Assembly: GCA_049323895.1 (NCBI GenBank)
Contig: JBMOKT010000021.1
Location: 1 to 64,000 of the forward strand
Reading direction: 5' to 3'
DNA: 64,000 nucleotides
Origin: JBMOKT01 sp049323895
Lineage (GTDB): Bacteria > Bacillota > Peptococcia > Peptococcales > BICA1-8
Part shown: positions 36,859 through 46,193 of the stretch, in pieces
How positions within the stretch are numbered: the stretch's first letter is position 1
Layout of the letters: every line of letters starts with the position of its first letter
Notes under the pieces: model-generated
Database searches by the model: none
Seen by the model: the letters and a program-made list of their open reading frames with translations, nothing else
Told to the model about the DNA's origin: nothing
Translations under genes and position numbers: made by a program

Positions 36859-37644
36859 TTAACGAATAAGGATTTTCATTCTTGATTGCGCTTCCCTATA
36901 TACATCAAGTAAGCCCTGATCCAAAATCGATAAAGCTTTTTCCTTGATTTCTTTTGGAATACAATAAGCCGCCTCAGCGATGCTGCCAGTTATCGCCGCA
37001 AGAGTGTCGCTGTCACCGCCTAGTGAAATTGCATTTCGTATAGCGTCTTCAAAATCAACGCTTTCTAGGAAAGCAATTATCGCCTCGGGTACTGTTTCCT
37101 GGCAGCTCTCATTAAAACGGTAATTTGGGCGTATTTCATCAAGAGATCGGTTTAAATTATAGCCATATTTATTCTCAATATAAGCCTTAATCTCTTCTTT
37201 TGTTTTTCCCATGCGAGCAAGGAATATGGCTGCAGCTGTTGCCTGAGCCCCCTTGATTCCCTCCGGGTGATTATGCGTTACAGCAGCACTGATCTTAGCA
37301 TATTTCTCTACCTCTGAAAGAATATCGAAAGCCCAAGCCACCGGTGAAACCCGCATAGCCGATCCGTTCCCCCAGCTGTTATATGGATTGATGTCATCGG
37401 AAAACAGCCAACTGCCAAAACGTCCACCATATCCTGAATCAGGGTATAAACGACCATATTTTTTCATGGCGGCAATGAAATCTTCATCATCGCCGCCATT
37501 CATTAATCCTTCTGCTATTGCAAGTGTCATGACCGTATCATCAGTAAAAAAACATTCGGAGTTGAATAGAGGAAAATTTTTGGTCTTTATATTGTTCCAT
37601 TCATAAACCGAACCTACTATATCTCCAATAATAGCACCGATCAT
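36859..37644 (-). CDS. ADP-ribosylglycohydrolase (DraG-like)
   Basis: The 261-residue product starts M-I-G-A-I-I-G-D-I-V-G-S and has F-T-D-D-T-V-M-T near residue 34 and G-G-D-S-D-T-L-A near residue 210, the metal-binding motifs of the ADP-ribosylglycohydrolase family. It removes ADP-ribose from proteins or nucleic acids. It starts 3 bases after the VWA gene's stop, with GGAGATAATT before it. Confidence 0.9.
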   Translation of the reverse strand: MIGAIIGDIVGSVYEWNNIKTKNFPLFNSECFFTDDTVMTLAIAEGLMNGGDDEDFIAAMKKYGRLYPDSGYGGRFGSWLFSDDINPYNSWGNGSAMRVSPVAWAFDILSEVEKYAKISAAVTHNHPEGIKGAQATAAAIFLARMGKTKEEIKAYIENKYGYNLNRSLDEIRPNYRFNESCQETVPEAIIAFLESVDFEDAIRNAISLGGDSDTLAAITGSIAEAAYCIPKEIKEKALSILDQGLLDVYREAQSRMKILIR

Positions 37645-37646
37645 AA

Positions 37647-38300
37647 TTATCTCCTGCCGCCACGTTTCTTGAAATCCTCGTCAATACGTTCCTTCCAATT
37701 TTCAGATATCGAGCGGTTAGCACGTATAGAGCTTACCGTTTCGCTGATCACTTCATAATTTAACAACGTACCTTCACTGTCTGCATTATAATTTGTTGCC
37801 CTATTTTTACTAATGCCGAAACGTTCCGCAGTTAAAATGGCATCTATGTTTGCGCCAAGAAAGATAAACTCCCAGCCATATTTGCTTTTTTGATGTTCAA
37901 TCATTTGGCGCACTTTATCATAGCTGTATTCACGGCTTGCGTTTTCCATGCCGTCTGTAGTTATTACAAACATTACATGCTCGGCACGCTCATCTTCGGC
38001 TGTATGCTTCTGGACATTTCCTATCTTATTGATTGTTTTACCCACTGCATCCAGCAATGCAGTATTTCCGCGTACATAATACTCCTTGTCTGAAATAGGA
38101 GCTATCCCCCGAAGATTTATGCGGTCATGCAGCAGCTCATACTTGTCATCAAATAAAACTGTGGTAATAACAGCCTCACCGGGTTCCTTTTTCTGTTTTT
38201 CAAGCATGGCATTGTAGCCGCCAATTGTGTCGCTTTCTAGACCGCTCATGGAGCCGCTTCTGTCAAGAATAAATACCAGTTCAGTTAAATCTTTTTTCAT
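37647..38300 (-). CDS. VWA-domain protein
   Basis: The product is 217 residues and shows the MIDAS motif D-R-S-G-S-M-S near residue 12, T-A-L near 78 and T-T-D-G-M-E, so it should bind a divalent metal. VWA proteins of this sort (TerY-like) often bind partner enzymes. The ATG at 38300 has GGAGGATAACATT before it; earlier codons are unsupported. It is followed directly by the ADP-ribosylglycohydrolase gene. Confidence 0.88.
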   Translation of the reverse strand: MKKDLTELVFILDRSGSMSGLESDTIGGYNAMLEKQKKEPGEAVITTVLFDDKYELLHDRINLRGIAPISDKEYYVRGNTALLDAVGKTINKIGNVQKHTAEDERAEHVMFVITTDGMENASREYSYDKVRQMIEHQKSKYGWEFIFLGANIDAILTAERFGISKNRATNYNADSEGTLLNYEVISETVSSIRANRSISENWKERIDEDFKKRGGRR

Positions 38301-38386
38301 AATGTTATCCTCCAAATCATTATTTATTGTGATTTTAGGATAGCATTTTTTATTTTCAGATCGGTCGCATAACAAGCGACAAATTG

Positions 38387-39628
38387 TTATAATTTTGGGA
38401 TTATCATTTGCATCTTTAATCCCGTGGCATCGGCCTTAATCTCGTCCTCAATAGGTATCGAGGCACTTTTTCCTTCAACAGCAAATTTTCCTACAAGAGC
38501 CAAGCAAACTGCATCCACAACATCATCACTGTATTTTGTAAAAAGCGGGTGTTTGGTAACAGACATTCGGCCAATCCCGTATTTTTCAAGAATCTCCAGA
38601 CGCTTTTCAATTCCTTGTTCTTCTGATTTTTTCTCCATAACTGGATTGCCGCCGTTTAACAAGGCAAAGCAAACTTCGGGATGACTTTCATACAAAACAT
38701 TTTTCCACGTTTCGTTTTCCTGAAGGAAAATATCAATTTCATTAACTGCATCACGAATGCCCATAGTCATATAGTTTGCGCCGGCATTTAACGCTTTGCT
38801 TATATTCCAAGCTTCTGCAACCGTTTTTGCCCTGGCCACACTTCTAAACGGAACCGGAAAAATCGAGGACGATTTCCCTTTGAGGATTTTGCGCGCTGCA
38901 TTCTCCGGTCGATGTGCTGCTTCTTCTCTGCTGTCTGCAAGACCTATAGGAATATCTATTATGAATTTGTCAGCTGTTTTGTGTGCATCAAGCACATCAG
39001 CTATTCTATTATATCGTGCGATTGATAATCTTCTGCCCCAAAGCACTGCTGTCATCCAACCGCCATCGCACCCGTCAATTCCGACTGTTTTAAAGATTTG
39101 GGCATCTGATGTCAGCTGGTTATATATATCGACAAACTCATTTTTCACATTTATAAAATCCCGCTGTGTAAAATCCGGTCGGCTTATAAGCTCCGGTTCA
39201 TAATCAAACACTTTTTCATCAAGCAAATGTATAAACTCATAATAAAGCAAAGCGTCATCAATTTCTTTAATCGTGTCCGGACTTACATCCGAAACGTTAA
39301 ATTTCTCGTATATTGCCTTTTGAAGCCTTTCTTCAATATCCAGATACTGCGGCAACAGTTTCTTAACAGGTCTTGTTATATCGCTCATGTATGCTTCACT
39401 TGCATCATGGAGCAGGCAAGCAAGCTGTACGTCTTTTGAATAGCCTTTTGCTCTTGCTTCCAAAGAACAGTTTATTGAATGCTGTGCCACAGAATAAAAA
39501 CTGTTAAAATGCCCATTTGCTCTGCACATATGTGCTAATGCATGGGCAATATCGTTAATATCTATATCATCTTTATTTGGGTTATGCGGTATAAAATGAA
39601 TCTTTGAATTCGTAGTTATGTAACTCAT
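38387..39628 (-). CDS. HD phosphohydrolase-DUF429 fusion
   Basis: Two domains in 413 residues. Residues 1-165 form an HD phosphohydrolase (YfbR/5'-nucleotidase-like) with L-L-H-D-A-S-E-A-Y and S-V-A-Q-H-S. Residues 170-400 form DUF429, an RNase H-like domain with T-V-G-I-D-G-C-D-G-G-W, a predicted nuclease fold. HD enzymes of this group hydrolyse nucleotides, and the pairing suggests nucleotide or nucleic acid turnover in an ADP-ribose or stress response. A ribosome site (AGAGG) precedes the ATG. Confidence 0.83.
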   Translation of the reverse strand: MSYITTNSKIHFIPHNPNKDDIDINDIAHALAHMCRANGHFNSFYSVAQHSINCSLEARAKGYSKDVQLACLLHDASEAYMSDITRPVKKLLPQYLDIEERLQKAIYEKFNVSDVSPDTIKEIDDALLYYEFIHLLDEKVFDYEPELISRPDFTQRDFINVKNEFVDIYNQLTSDAQIFKTVGIDGCDGGWMTAVLWGRRLSIARYNRIADVLDAHKTADKFIIDIPIGLADSREEAAHRPENAARKILKGKSSSIFPVPFRSVARAKTVAEAWNISKALNAGANYMTMGIRDAVNEIDIFLQENETWKNVLYESHPEVCFALLNGGNPVMEKKSEEQGIEKRLEILEKYGIGRMSVTKHPLFTKYSDDVVDAVCLALVGKFAVEGKSASIPIEDEIKADATGLKMQMIIPKL

Positions 39629-39680
39629 TTGTATTAACCTCTTTTTTTACTGTTAAGCAAATAATAGATCCTCAATTCAG

Positions 39681-40694
39681 CTAAACTCCTAGCAGGTTTT
39701 GATCGAAAGCAAATAAGGCTTCATTGATTTCAAAAATATTGTAGTTTCCTTCATCTAAAAAGTATTGAATGATAATATCAAATTTACTGCTGTGAGAAAG
39801 AGCAAATCCGGCTTTAAGCAGCAGATCTTTGGTTTCATCTAGGTTCAGCCTCAATGCTATGGCAAAGGCAATAGCGGTAGGTTTGCTCGGTTTGTAATTT
39901 ATGTCGTTTCGGATTTTAGAAAACAGTTTCCGGTCTATATTGGCCTTTTTATATGTTTCCGCATCTGTCATGCCTTTTTCGTCAATTAGGCGCAGCAACA
40001 TCTGTGAGAAGGTTTCATCCATATGTTTTACAACATCATCAAGACTGCGTTTGCGCTTTGCCGCTGGTGCAGATGCTTCCATAGGTGAAAGCATTGGTTC
40101 TTCCAAACAATATTCTTTCAGAATATGTCGTTCTTCAAATCTGTTGTTTCGGTCAATTGGATGCTCTTCTATGTATTTGTCATCAATGTACTGCGTTATA
40201 GATGAAAACAGTTTTTCGGACAGAGTAAATGCTGCCTTATCAAACACCACCAGGTACACCGTCATATCATTGCTCAAAAGGAAGTCACCAATTACGGAAA
40301 TTGCGGTTTTCAGCGCTCTGTCCTTGGGATATCCAAAGGCGCCTGATGATATCAACGGAAATGCAATACTTTCTAATCTATGTTTTTTAGCCAATGCAAG
40401 TGAGTTTTTGTAACAATCAGCAAGCAGTTTTTCCTCATTGTCATTACCACCGTGCCAAACAGGGCCAACGGTGTGTATAACAAATTTTGCAGGCAAATTG
40501 TACCCTTTTGTGATCTTTGCTTGTCCGACATCGCAGCCGCAAAGGGTTCGGCATTCAGCAAGCAATTCTGATCCTGCAGCCCTATGGATCGCTCCGTCTA
40601 CGCCACCGCCTCCGAGCAAAGATGTATTTGCCGCATTGACAATTGCATCAGCATGAACTTTCGTTATATCATTACGGATTATTTCAAGCGGCAT
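39681..40694 (-). CDS. Macrodomain protein with C-terminal HTH-like region
   Basis: The 337-residue product starts with a macrodomain: N-A-A-N-T-S-L-L-G-G-G-G-V-D-G-A-I-H-R-A-A-G near residues 20-42 and G-A-F-G-Y-P near 117. It binds or hydrolyses ADP-ribose derivatives. The last 120 residues are helical with a Cro-like pattern (TDAETYKKANIDRKLFSKI...). A strong GGAGGTG site precedes the ATG at 40694. It heads a probable operon with HD-DUF429, VWA, ADP-ribosylglycohydrolase and two more genes. Confidence 0.88.
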   Translation of the reverse strand: MPLEIIRNDITKVHADAIVNAANTSLLGGGGVDGAIHRAAGSELLAECRTLCGCDVGQAKITKGYNLPAKFVIHTVGPVWHGGNDNEEKLLADCYKNSLALAKKHRLESIAFPLISSGAFGYPKDRALKTAISVIGDFLLSNDMTVYLVVFDKAAFTLSEKLFSSITQYIDDKYIEEHPIDRNNRFEERHILKEYCLEEPMLSPMEASAPAAKRKRSLDDVVKHMDETFSQMLLRLIDEKGMTDAETYKKANIDRKLFSKIRNDINYKPSKPTAIAFAIALRLNLDETKDLLLKAGFALSHSSKFDIIIQYFLDEGNYNIFEINEALFAFDQNLLGV

Positions 40695-40820
40695 AATCGC
40701 ACCTCCAAGTCAAGTTTCAGTAATCAAAAATCTTGATTTGATTTTGGGGTATAGGCATACTTACAGTTAGCATGCCTATGACAGTAGCATCCATGAATGA
40801 ATAATGCTAAAATAAGTTTA

Positions 40821-42470
40821 TTATCCGGAAATATATTCTACTGCAGCATTATAAGCCGTTGAATATATTGACTTTGACCTAATTGGACCAATTTGCTGTG
40901 CCCTCATTAATGAATCTTGATCATTTGTAAGAATTTCGTGGATAGTCAGAAATCCAGCATCTTTTAACCTTTTAATTTGCTTCACAGATATGTCAAGTGA
41001 TTCGATAGGTTTTTGAAGTATAATTTCAAGTGCTAGGTTAGTGCCTTCAAACCCATCTTTTATTGCCGGATTGTCAACCAATGGCCTGAAAACCGGAGAA
41101 TTTGCTCCATAATCAGTGAATATTTTTTGCGAGAGACCGCTATATAATTCTCTACAACGTTCAACGCTTGATTTACTTGATTCGCTTGCTACTACAACCC
41201 CGATGTTTATTTGATATCTATCGTAAACAGATGTTCGAACCTTTGTTCCTTCAGTATGCAGTTGAACTATTCCTGTATACTCTAAAATTCGAATTGCATT
41301 TTTTACTTTCTCTGCAACATCACGTTGAACCGCAAAATATGTAGTTTGCTTAGGCTTCCTGTCAGTGTTTTTCTTTATTGTTTCAGGCATAACCGAAGTT
41401 TCTAAAAAGATCCTGCTCCAGTCAATAAGTTCTTTATGCCCTTTGTATGTATCTGACAGTCTAGTATGCTCGTCCCAAATTTGTACACGGTAAAAATCAA
41501 TTATTGTATCGTTGACATCAGATCTTTTTAGTGTTTTAAATTCTTTGCTTGCTTGTTCAATACTCTTAAGCAGAAGTCGAGGATTGCCACTTGAACAAAT
41601 GATAAGGGCATCTAATTCTTGTCCTTTTTCCTTAAACTTAGAAAAAACAGTATCCGAACTTTGCTTTTCAACGATTTCGCGCATGCTTATAAAATAATGT
41701 TTATCCGTAATATCTCTCTCGACGCGCTTTATGTGAATATCATGAAACTTTTGCAAAGTTCCATAATAAGTAATGCCAGGATAGACAGCAGCTTTGCAGC
41801 ATATATATGGGCTTCTTAAGTCTCTAATCATTGAAAAAAATTCACGTTGCTGTTCAGGTATAAAATTGTGACAGGCTTCATCAAATAGAAATACAACTTT
41901 TTCAATTTGATATTCTTTGCAAAATTGTTCAATTAATATTTTTATACTATCAATTTCGTTAATGAACTTGATATTGTTTTTTTCAATTCCAAGTATTTCA
42001 ATTACTCTTTCATAATTAAGATCAAGCTTTTGATTCCATGTTTCTTCGAGTATTTTAATAAATTCATCAAGTGAATTCGATTCCTCAGTGCCAGTTTTAA
42101 AAAGCATTTCAAAGGGATTATTACCTCTTGTTATTACCCCTTTACCTAATAATGCACTTCTAAATGCATTTAAAATTTTTGAAATCATCCAGTATCGAAA
42201 ATGATTACTATTCAACGTGTTATTGACCAAAATCCCTTTTACAAATGATGAAAATACAGGAAGATACTTCTTAGTCCGATATTCTTCATTTAGCTCAATT
42301 TCTGCCATTTTCAACAGCATTGTTTTCCCGACTCCGCGACTTCCAACTAAAAGCATTTGATGTTCTGATTTCAAATTATTTATTAGTTCTCTATCTTTCG
42401 CAGTCTCGACAAAAACATCCTTGATGACTTCGTCTTTAAAATCCTCAGTTCTGATAATGTAGCTATTCAT
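40821..42470 (-). CDS. ORC/CDC6-like AAA ATPase
   Basis: The 549-residue product has a P-loop ATPase domain with Walker A G-S-R-G-V-G-K-T near residue 44 and Walker B V-V-F-L-F-D-E-A near residue 195. The end resembles a helix-hairpin-helix (I-K-R-L-K-D-A-G-F-L-T-I-H-E-I). It resembles ORC/CDC6-family ATPases of bacterial islands, whose function is mostly unknown. It overlaps the upstream gene by 8 bases and forms a two-gene pair. Confidence 0.65.
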   Translation of the reverse strand: MNSYIIRTEDFKDEVIKDVFVETAKDRELINNLKSEHQMLLVGSRGVGKTMLLKMAEIELNEEYRTKKYLPVFSSFVKGILVNNTLNSNHFRYWMISKILNAFRSALLGKGVITRGNNPFEMLFKTGTEESNSLDEFIKILEETWNQKLDLNYERVIEILGIEKNNIKFINEIDSIKILIEQFCKEYQIEKVVFLFDEACHNFIPEQQREFFSMIRDLRSPYICCKAAVYPGITYYGTLQKFHDIHIKRVERDITDKHYFISMREIVEKQSSDTVFSKFKEKGQELDALIICSSGNPRLLLKSIEQASKEFKTLKRSDVNDTIIDFYRVQIWDEHTRLSDTYKGHKELIDWSRIFLETSVMPETIKKNTDRKPKQTTYFAVQRDVAEKVKNAIRILEYTGIVQLHTEGTKVRTSVYDRYQINIGVVVASESSKSSVERCRELYSGLSQKIFTDYGANSPVFRPLVDNPAIKDGFEGTNLALEIILQKPIESLDISVKQIKRLKDAGFLTIHEILTNDQDSLMRAQQIGPIRSKSIYSTAYNAAVEYISG

Positions 42471-43122
42471 TACTATATTTCAAACTCCTTCCTAAGTTTT
42501 TCAAACAATACATAATACTGATCGCTTTATTACCAAAACGAGCAATAAGAAGAATATTCAAAATTTTTATGGATTCCTCACAAACCTCGAGCGTTTTCTT
42601 ACACAATTCCTTGTTGTATGAAAACTTTGGATCACCCAATAAAGAGATATATCCATATTTCCCATGAACGTATTCAGAGCATTCTCGATAAAGATTTTTA
42701 GCTCTCAATCTGACCAGCTCGAAATTGCTGTCTTTAAGAAATAGATTTACGTATTTGTTAGAAAAAACACCTCTATCTTCATCAAAGAAATTCGTCCACG
42801 AAATATCCTCTCTGTTCTCTTTCCAAAGCAGGAATGACAAGTTATCATCTTTGAATTTAATAAGCGTAACACCTAATTCCAATGCACATCGAGTACTAAT
42901 GAAACTATGTCTATACATACCTGTCAGTGATAACTGTAAAGATACGAATAAATCATAGATTATTTCATTGATTAATTCGTTCTCAATCGCAGATGCTCTT
43001 GTTCGGTAGGCATCTATTAACTCAGTAATTTTCCCCACATCTATTTGATTATCATTAAATGCAACCGATAGGTTTCCGGCCATCTCATGATTAGCCTTTT
43101 CAAATATTAATTTAATGTCCAT
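42463..43122 (-). CDS. HEPN-like helical protein
   Basis: The 219-residue product is all helical and carries R146-E-C-S-E-Y-V-H153, an R-x6-H motif in the expected place for a HEPN RNase. The ATG at 43122 has AGGAGG in good position, six bases away. It is coupled to the ORC/CDC6-like ATPase and could be its RNase effector. The family assignment rests on one motif and the helical pattern. Confidence 0.45.
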   Translation of the reverse strand: MDIKLIFEKANHEMAGNLSVAFNDNQIDVGKITELIDAYRTRASAIENELINEIIYDLFVSLQLSLTGMYRHSFISTRCALELGVTLIKFKDDNLSFLLWKENREDISWTNFFDEDRGVFSNKYVNLFLKDSNFELVRLRAKNLYRECSEYVHGKYGYISLLGDPKFSYNKELCKKTLEVCEESIKILNILLIARFGNKAISIMYCLKNLGRSLKYSNE

Positions 43123-43353
43123 TCCCATCCTCCTATTTGGGGCCCTAGATCCCAAATAAACATTTTGATTACCCCTCTTTTATGCGAAAAAAGCTATACT
43201 TTTACTAATTGGTTCAAAAATAAACATGAGTACATAATCACAAAACGCCAGTGCGATTGACACTGAAGGAAATTGTGGAATGAGATTGAGTCTGACTACA
43301 AATAAGCATTCCAGAAATTGCAAATGCATCCTCTGTATTGATTTCCAATAATC

Positions 43354-43734
43354 TCAGTAATTAAAAATATACTCAGCAATCTCACTTTTAATAGGTTGCT
43401 TATTAAGAATCACCCAACCATACTTTTTACCATATTCAGTTATCATTTTCTCCCTAAATTCCTCAGACAGCAGTTTTCTTTTTTCTATGTCAAATTCCTT
43501 AATCATTTGAAATGGAATACGATACCTGTAATATCCATTATCCCATATCAAAAGGTCATCTTCGAAACATAATCCTGTTATACGTACTATACTTTTGATT
43601 TCATTATTGACTTTAAATAAGAGAAGATCTCCAGAATTCCACCTCTTTATGCTTGATTTTTCATCTCCCCACAAACCATATTCCAGACATAATTCATACT
43701 GCTTGTCATCAATTGAAGCAACTCGCATAATCAT
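43354..43734 (-). CDS. EVE/PUA-like domain protein
   Basis: The 126-residue product has the W-N-S-G-D-L-L-L-F-K-V strand, then I-V-R-I-T-G and L-I-W-D-N-G-Y-Y-R-Y-R-I-P, the pattern of EVE/PUA-like folds that bind modified bases. It lies at the end of the restriction-modification module and could act as a reader of modified DNA. GAGGTG precedes the ATG at 43734. Confidence 0.6.
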   Translation of the reverse strand: MIMRVASIDDKQYELCLEYGLWGDEKSSIKRWNSGDLLLFKVNNEIKSIVRITGLCFEDDLLIWDNGYYRYRIPFQMIKEFDIEKRKLLSEEFREKMITEYGKKYGWVILNKQPIKSEIAEYIFNY

Positions 43735-43835
43735 ACTCTCACCTCATAAGCAATTAGTAGTTTATATTATCCAAGCCTCTCCGCCCTCGTACAAGCTTTA
43801 CGTCCCGCACTTTGGGCATGATTATTTTTCAAGGC

Positions 43836-44298
43836 CTATCGTTTGTCCTCGCATCCATCTGATTCGGCTGTAGCATTTTCAATCGATTTCAGTGTAATAG
43901 CAGCCGTTATCTCATTATAAAGCTTAGCAAGTCTTTCATCGCGCAATGATTTTCTTAACTCACATTCCCTAACCACGATTACTCGCCAGCCGTTCTTTTG
44001 TAAAACATCAATATTTTCAGCGTCCCGCTGACGATTACGTTCCAATTTAGGATTCCAGTATTCGAGATTAGACTTAGGCATTACAAACCCTGGGCATCCG
44101 CTGTGAGAGTGCCAGAAACAACCATTGATAAAGACAACTGTTCGATATTTTTGAAAAACAGCGTCTGGTTTGCCGGGATAGCGTTTGTCATTTTTTCTAT
44201 ATCGAAGTCCCCTTCAAAAAAGATACTCGTACGATTTCTTCAAGTTTGGTATTTCCGCTTCGAATCCGCGACATGTTATAAGAATGATTATCTGCCAA
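43836..44298 (-). pseudogene. vsr: Very short patch repair endonuclease, frameshifted
   Basis: Two frames give a complete Vsr. The first part reads M-S-R-I-R-S-G-N-T-K and then L-E-E-I-V-R-V; the second reads R-Y-R-K-N-D-K-R-Y-P-G-K-P-D, then F-I-N-G-C-F-W-H-S-H-S-G-C. The shift lies at a run of four C at 44209-44212 (four G on the coding strand), with one base too many. Vsr nicks at T:G mismatches left by 5-methylcytosine deamination and so pairs with the cytosine methylase upstream. A TTG at 44298 follows GGAGGGGTG. The gene may be inactive, or slip, or carry a sequencing error. Confidence 0.75.
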
Positions 44299-44312
44299 GA
44301 ACACCCCTCCTG

Positions 44313-46193
44313 TCAGATACAGTAATATACTTCTTTTCCGGGCAGTTTGATGTTCGGAATCCAAATCTGCCTGCCATTCCATCCTTTATCTTTGTTTCCG
44401 GTGATTTTATACATTGTAAGTACAGCCTCGTCTTTAATAGAATCACCCAAAGCACGATCAGTCGGCGAAAGCAATGTTCCTGTATCTTTACCTATATCCC
44501 TGTTGCGTCGCACAATTAGTCTGCCTTGAGCGGAGGGATTTTCAGTCCTGATAGTTTGTATAAATCCCTTGAAATCCTCAGGCTCCCAATCATCCGACTC
44601 TGAGATAATGTTTTCAAGAATTTCCTCAAACAGCCGGAGGTTAACGGAATAGGTATCTTCTCCGAATCGTTCAAGAATCCCATCCAATGTACCGATATCC
44701 TTGTTTTCAGGGTAAAACGGGAAGTAGTTAACTCCGCCTGTGAATGTTTTAACAACTCCATCATCAAGTACATTTTTTCTAGTTGGTCGGAGTTTTTCGG
44801 GATAGTGAATATTCACTTCTTCCGGGCATCCTTTTTCAATTTGAGAAATTATACTGTTGTTTGCAGCATTAATTTCCGCAAACAGCTTATAAAGCACCGG
44901 CGGAATGAAAACCCTCATTAATCCTAAGTCACGGTCATATCCGAACATACGAGAATGCTGCCACATCGTGTCAGCTTGTGGGCTCTTAGCCACACGGCAA
45001 TAATATGTGGTTTGAAGTTTCGGAATTGTAACACCGCGTCCGAGGCTGTTACCTCCGACAATGATGTTCACCCCTGACTCGTATTTTACATTATCTTCGA
45101 AAGAATTTCGGGAGTTTATGACAAGTATATTTACTCCGTCAGTTTCAAGCATCAGAGTTATATTTTCCATTATCACATCAAATGGGCTGATACTTGGCTT
45201 TGTTACTGCAAGGTCATTGTAGACCGCTGTAAACGCATCATAAACAAATGGTTCATCAATTGACTGATAAATTTCATTCAAATAATCTCCGACTTTTTCG
45301 GCGAACTTTTGATGCTGGTCGGTTTTAACACTCGGATGTATTAAAAAGTTTGAAACCGTTCCACAGTTTAGAAAAATCTCAGCAGATGAAACAAGATGGT
45401 ATAGGACAGCCTGTTTAAGACCATTCTCCGCAAATTCGTCATCCTTGAGCAATTCTGTTGCTTCCTCATTATCGGTGAGAATAACATAAGGCGGATGATC
45501 ATAAGGGAATAATTCATTTCCTCCAATATAGCCTTTGCCAGGCGAAAAATAGTGGGTAAAATACGGACGCCATCCGCTTTGATATGACTGCAGAAGCAAG
45601 GCTTGAGGAGTTCCTGTAACTTGTATATAAATGCTGCTTGAGGCAGTCTTCTTAATTTCTTCTAAATTTTTGTTGACCGAGCTTTGTTTGTTTCTGTTAA
45701 TCAGCGTATTCAAACTTGCGGCATCTGCCTCATCATCCACGATGAACAATGGGTTGCCTTCGCAGAAATGAGATGAAGAAAAGTTATTCTTCCACCGCTT
45801 CAAAACTTGGCTGTTTTTCTTAAGCACAATTATAGCAGGACGCTTCATATTGTTTGTAAAGAAAGAGTATTCATCAGATTCGCCGCAAACACAAAAATCA
45901 GGCAAATCCTTTCTCACACGATAAAGAGTCTGCTGTTGCAAAAGATTATTATCTGTAGTTAAAAGGACAAATAGTTTGAAGCCCTCGTCGGCAGCAGAGC
46001 AAATAAGTCCGAAGAGATGGCTGGTCTTTCCGCTTTGAACATTCCCTTCGAGTAAACTCACAACGTGATCTTTGTATGAAAATGTCGCAATATAAGCCGG
46101 AGTAATTTTATCAACAGTATCCCTTACTGCTTCAGCAAGCGCAAGATTTCCGCTCTCCGACAAATGGTTGAGATAATTATCTACGTAACTCAT
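44313..46193 (-). CDS. Z1-domain ATPase of restriction module
   Basis: The 626-residue product has a superfamily 2-like ATPase core: E-G-N-V-Q-S-G-K-T-S near residue 52, V-D-D-E-A-D-A near residue 152, and Y-I-Q-V-T-G-T-P. It continues with the Z1 domain (G-G-N-S-L-G-R-G-V-T-I-P) found with restriction enzymes and Vsr. It is the motor of the system and probably moves or remodels DNA. It overlaps the PLD nuclease stop (TAATG), so the pair is coupled. Confidence 0.85.
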   Translation of the reverse strand: MSYVDNYLNHLSESGNLALAEAVRDTVDKITPAYIATFSYKDHVVSLLEGNVQSGKTSHLFGLICSAADEGFKLFVLLTTDNNLLQQQTLYRVRKDLPDFCVCGESDEYSFFTNNMKRPAIIVLKKNSQVLKRWKNNFSSSHFCEGNPLFIVDDEADAASLNTLINRNKQSSVNKNLEEIKKTASSSIYIQVTGTPQALLLQSYQSGWRPYFTHYFSPGKGYIGGNELFPYDHPPYVILTDNEEATELLKDDEFAENGLKQAVLYHLVSSAEIFLNCGTVSNFLIHPSVKTDQHQKFAEKVGDYLNEIYQSIDEPFVYDAFTAVYNDLAVTKPSISPFDVIMENITLMLETDGVNILVINSRNSFEDNVKYESGVNIIVGGNSLGRGVTIPKLQTTYYCRVAKSPQADTMWQHSRMFGYDRDLGLMRVFIPPVLYKLFAEINAANNSIISQIEKGCPEEVNIHYPEKLRPTRKNVLDDGVVKTFTGGVNYFPFYPENKDIGTLDGILERFGEDTYSVNLRLFEEILENIISESDDWEPEDFKGFIQTIRTENPSAQGRLIVRRNRDIGKDTGTLLSPTDRALGDSIKDEAVLTMYKITGNKDKGWNGRQIWIPNIKLPGKEVYYCI

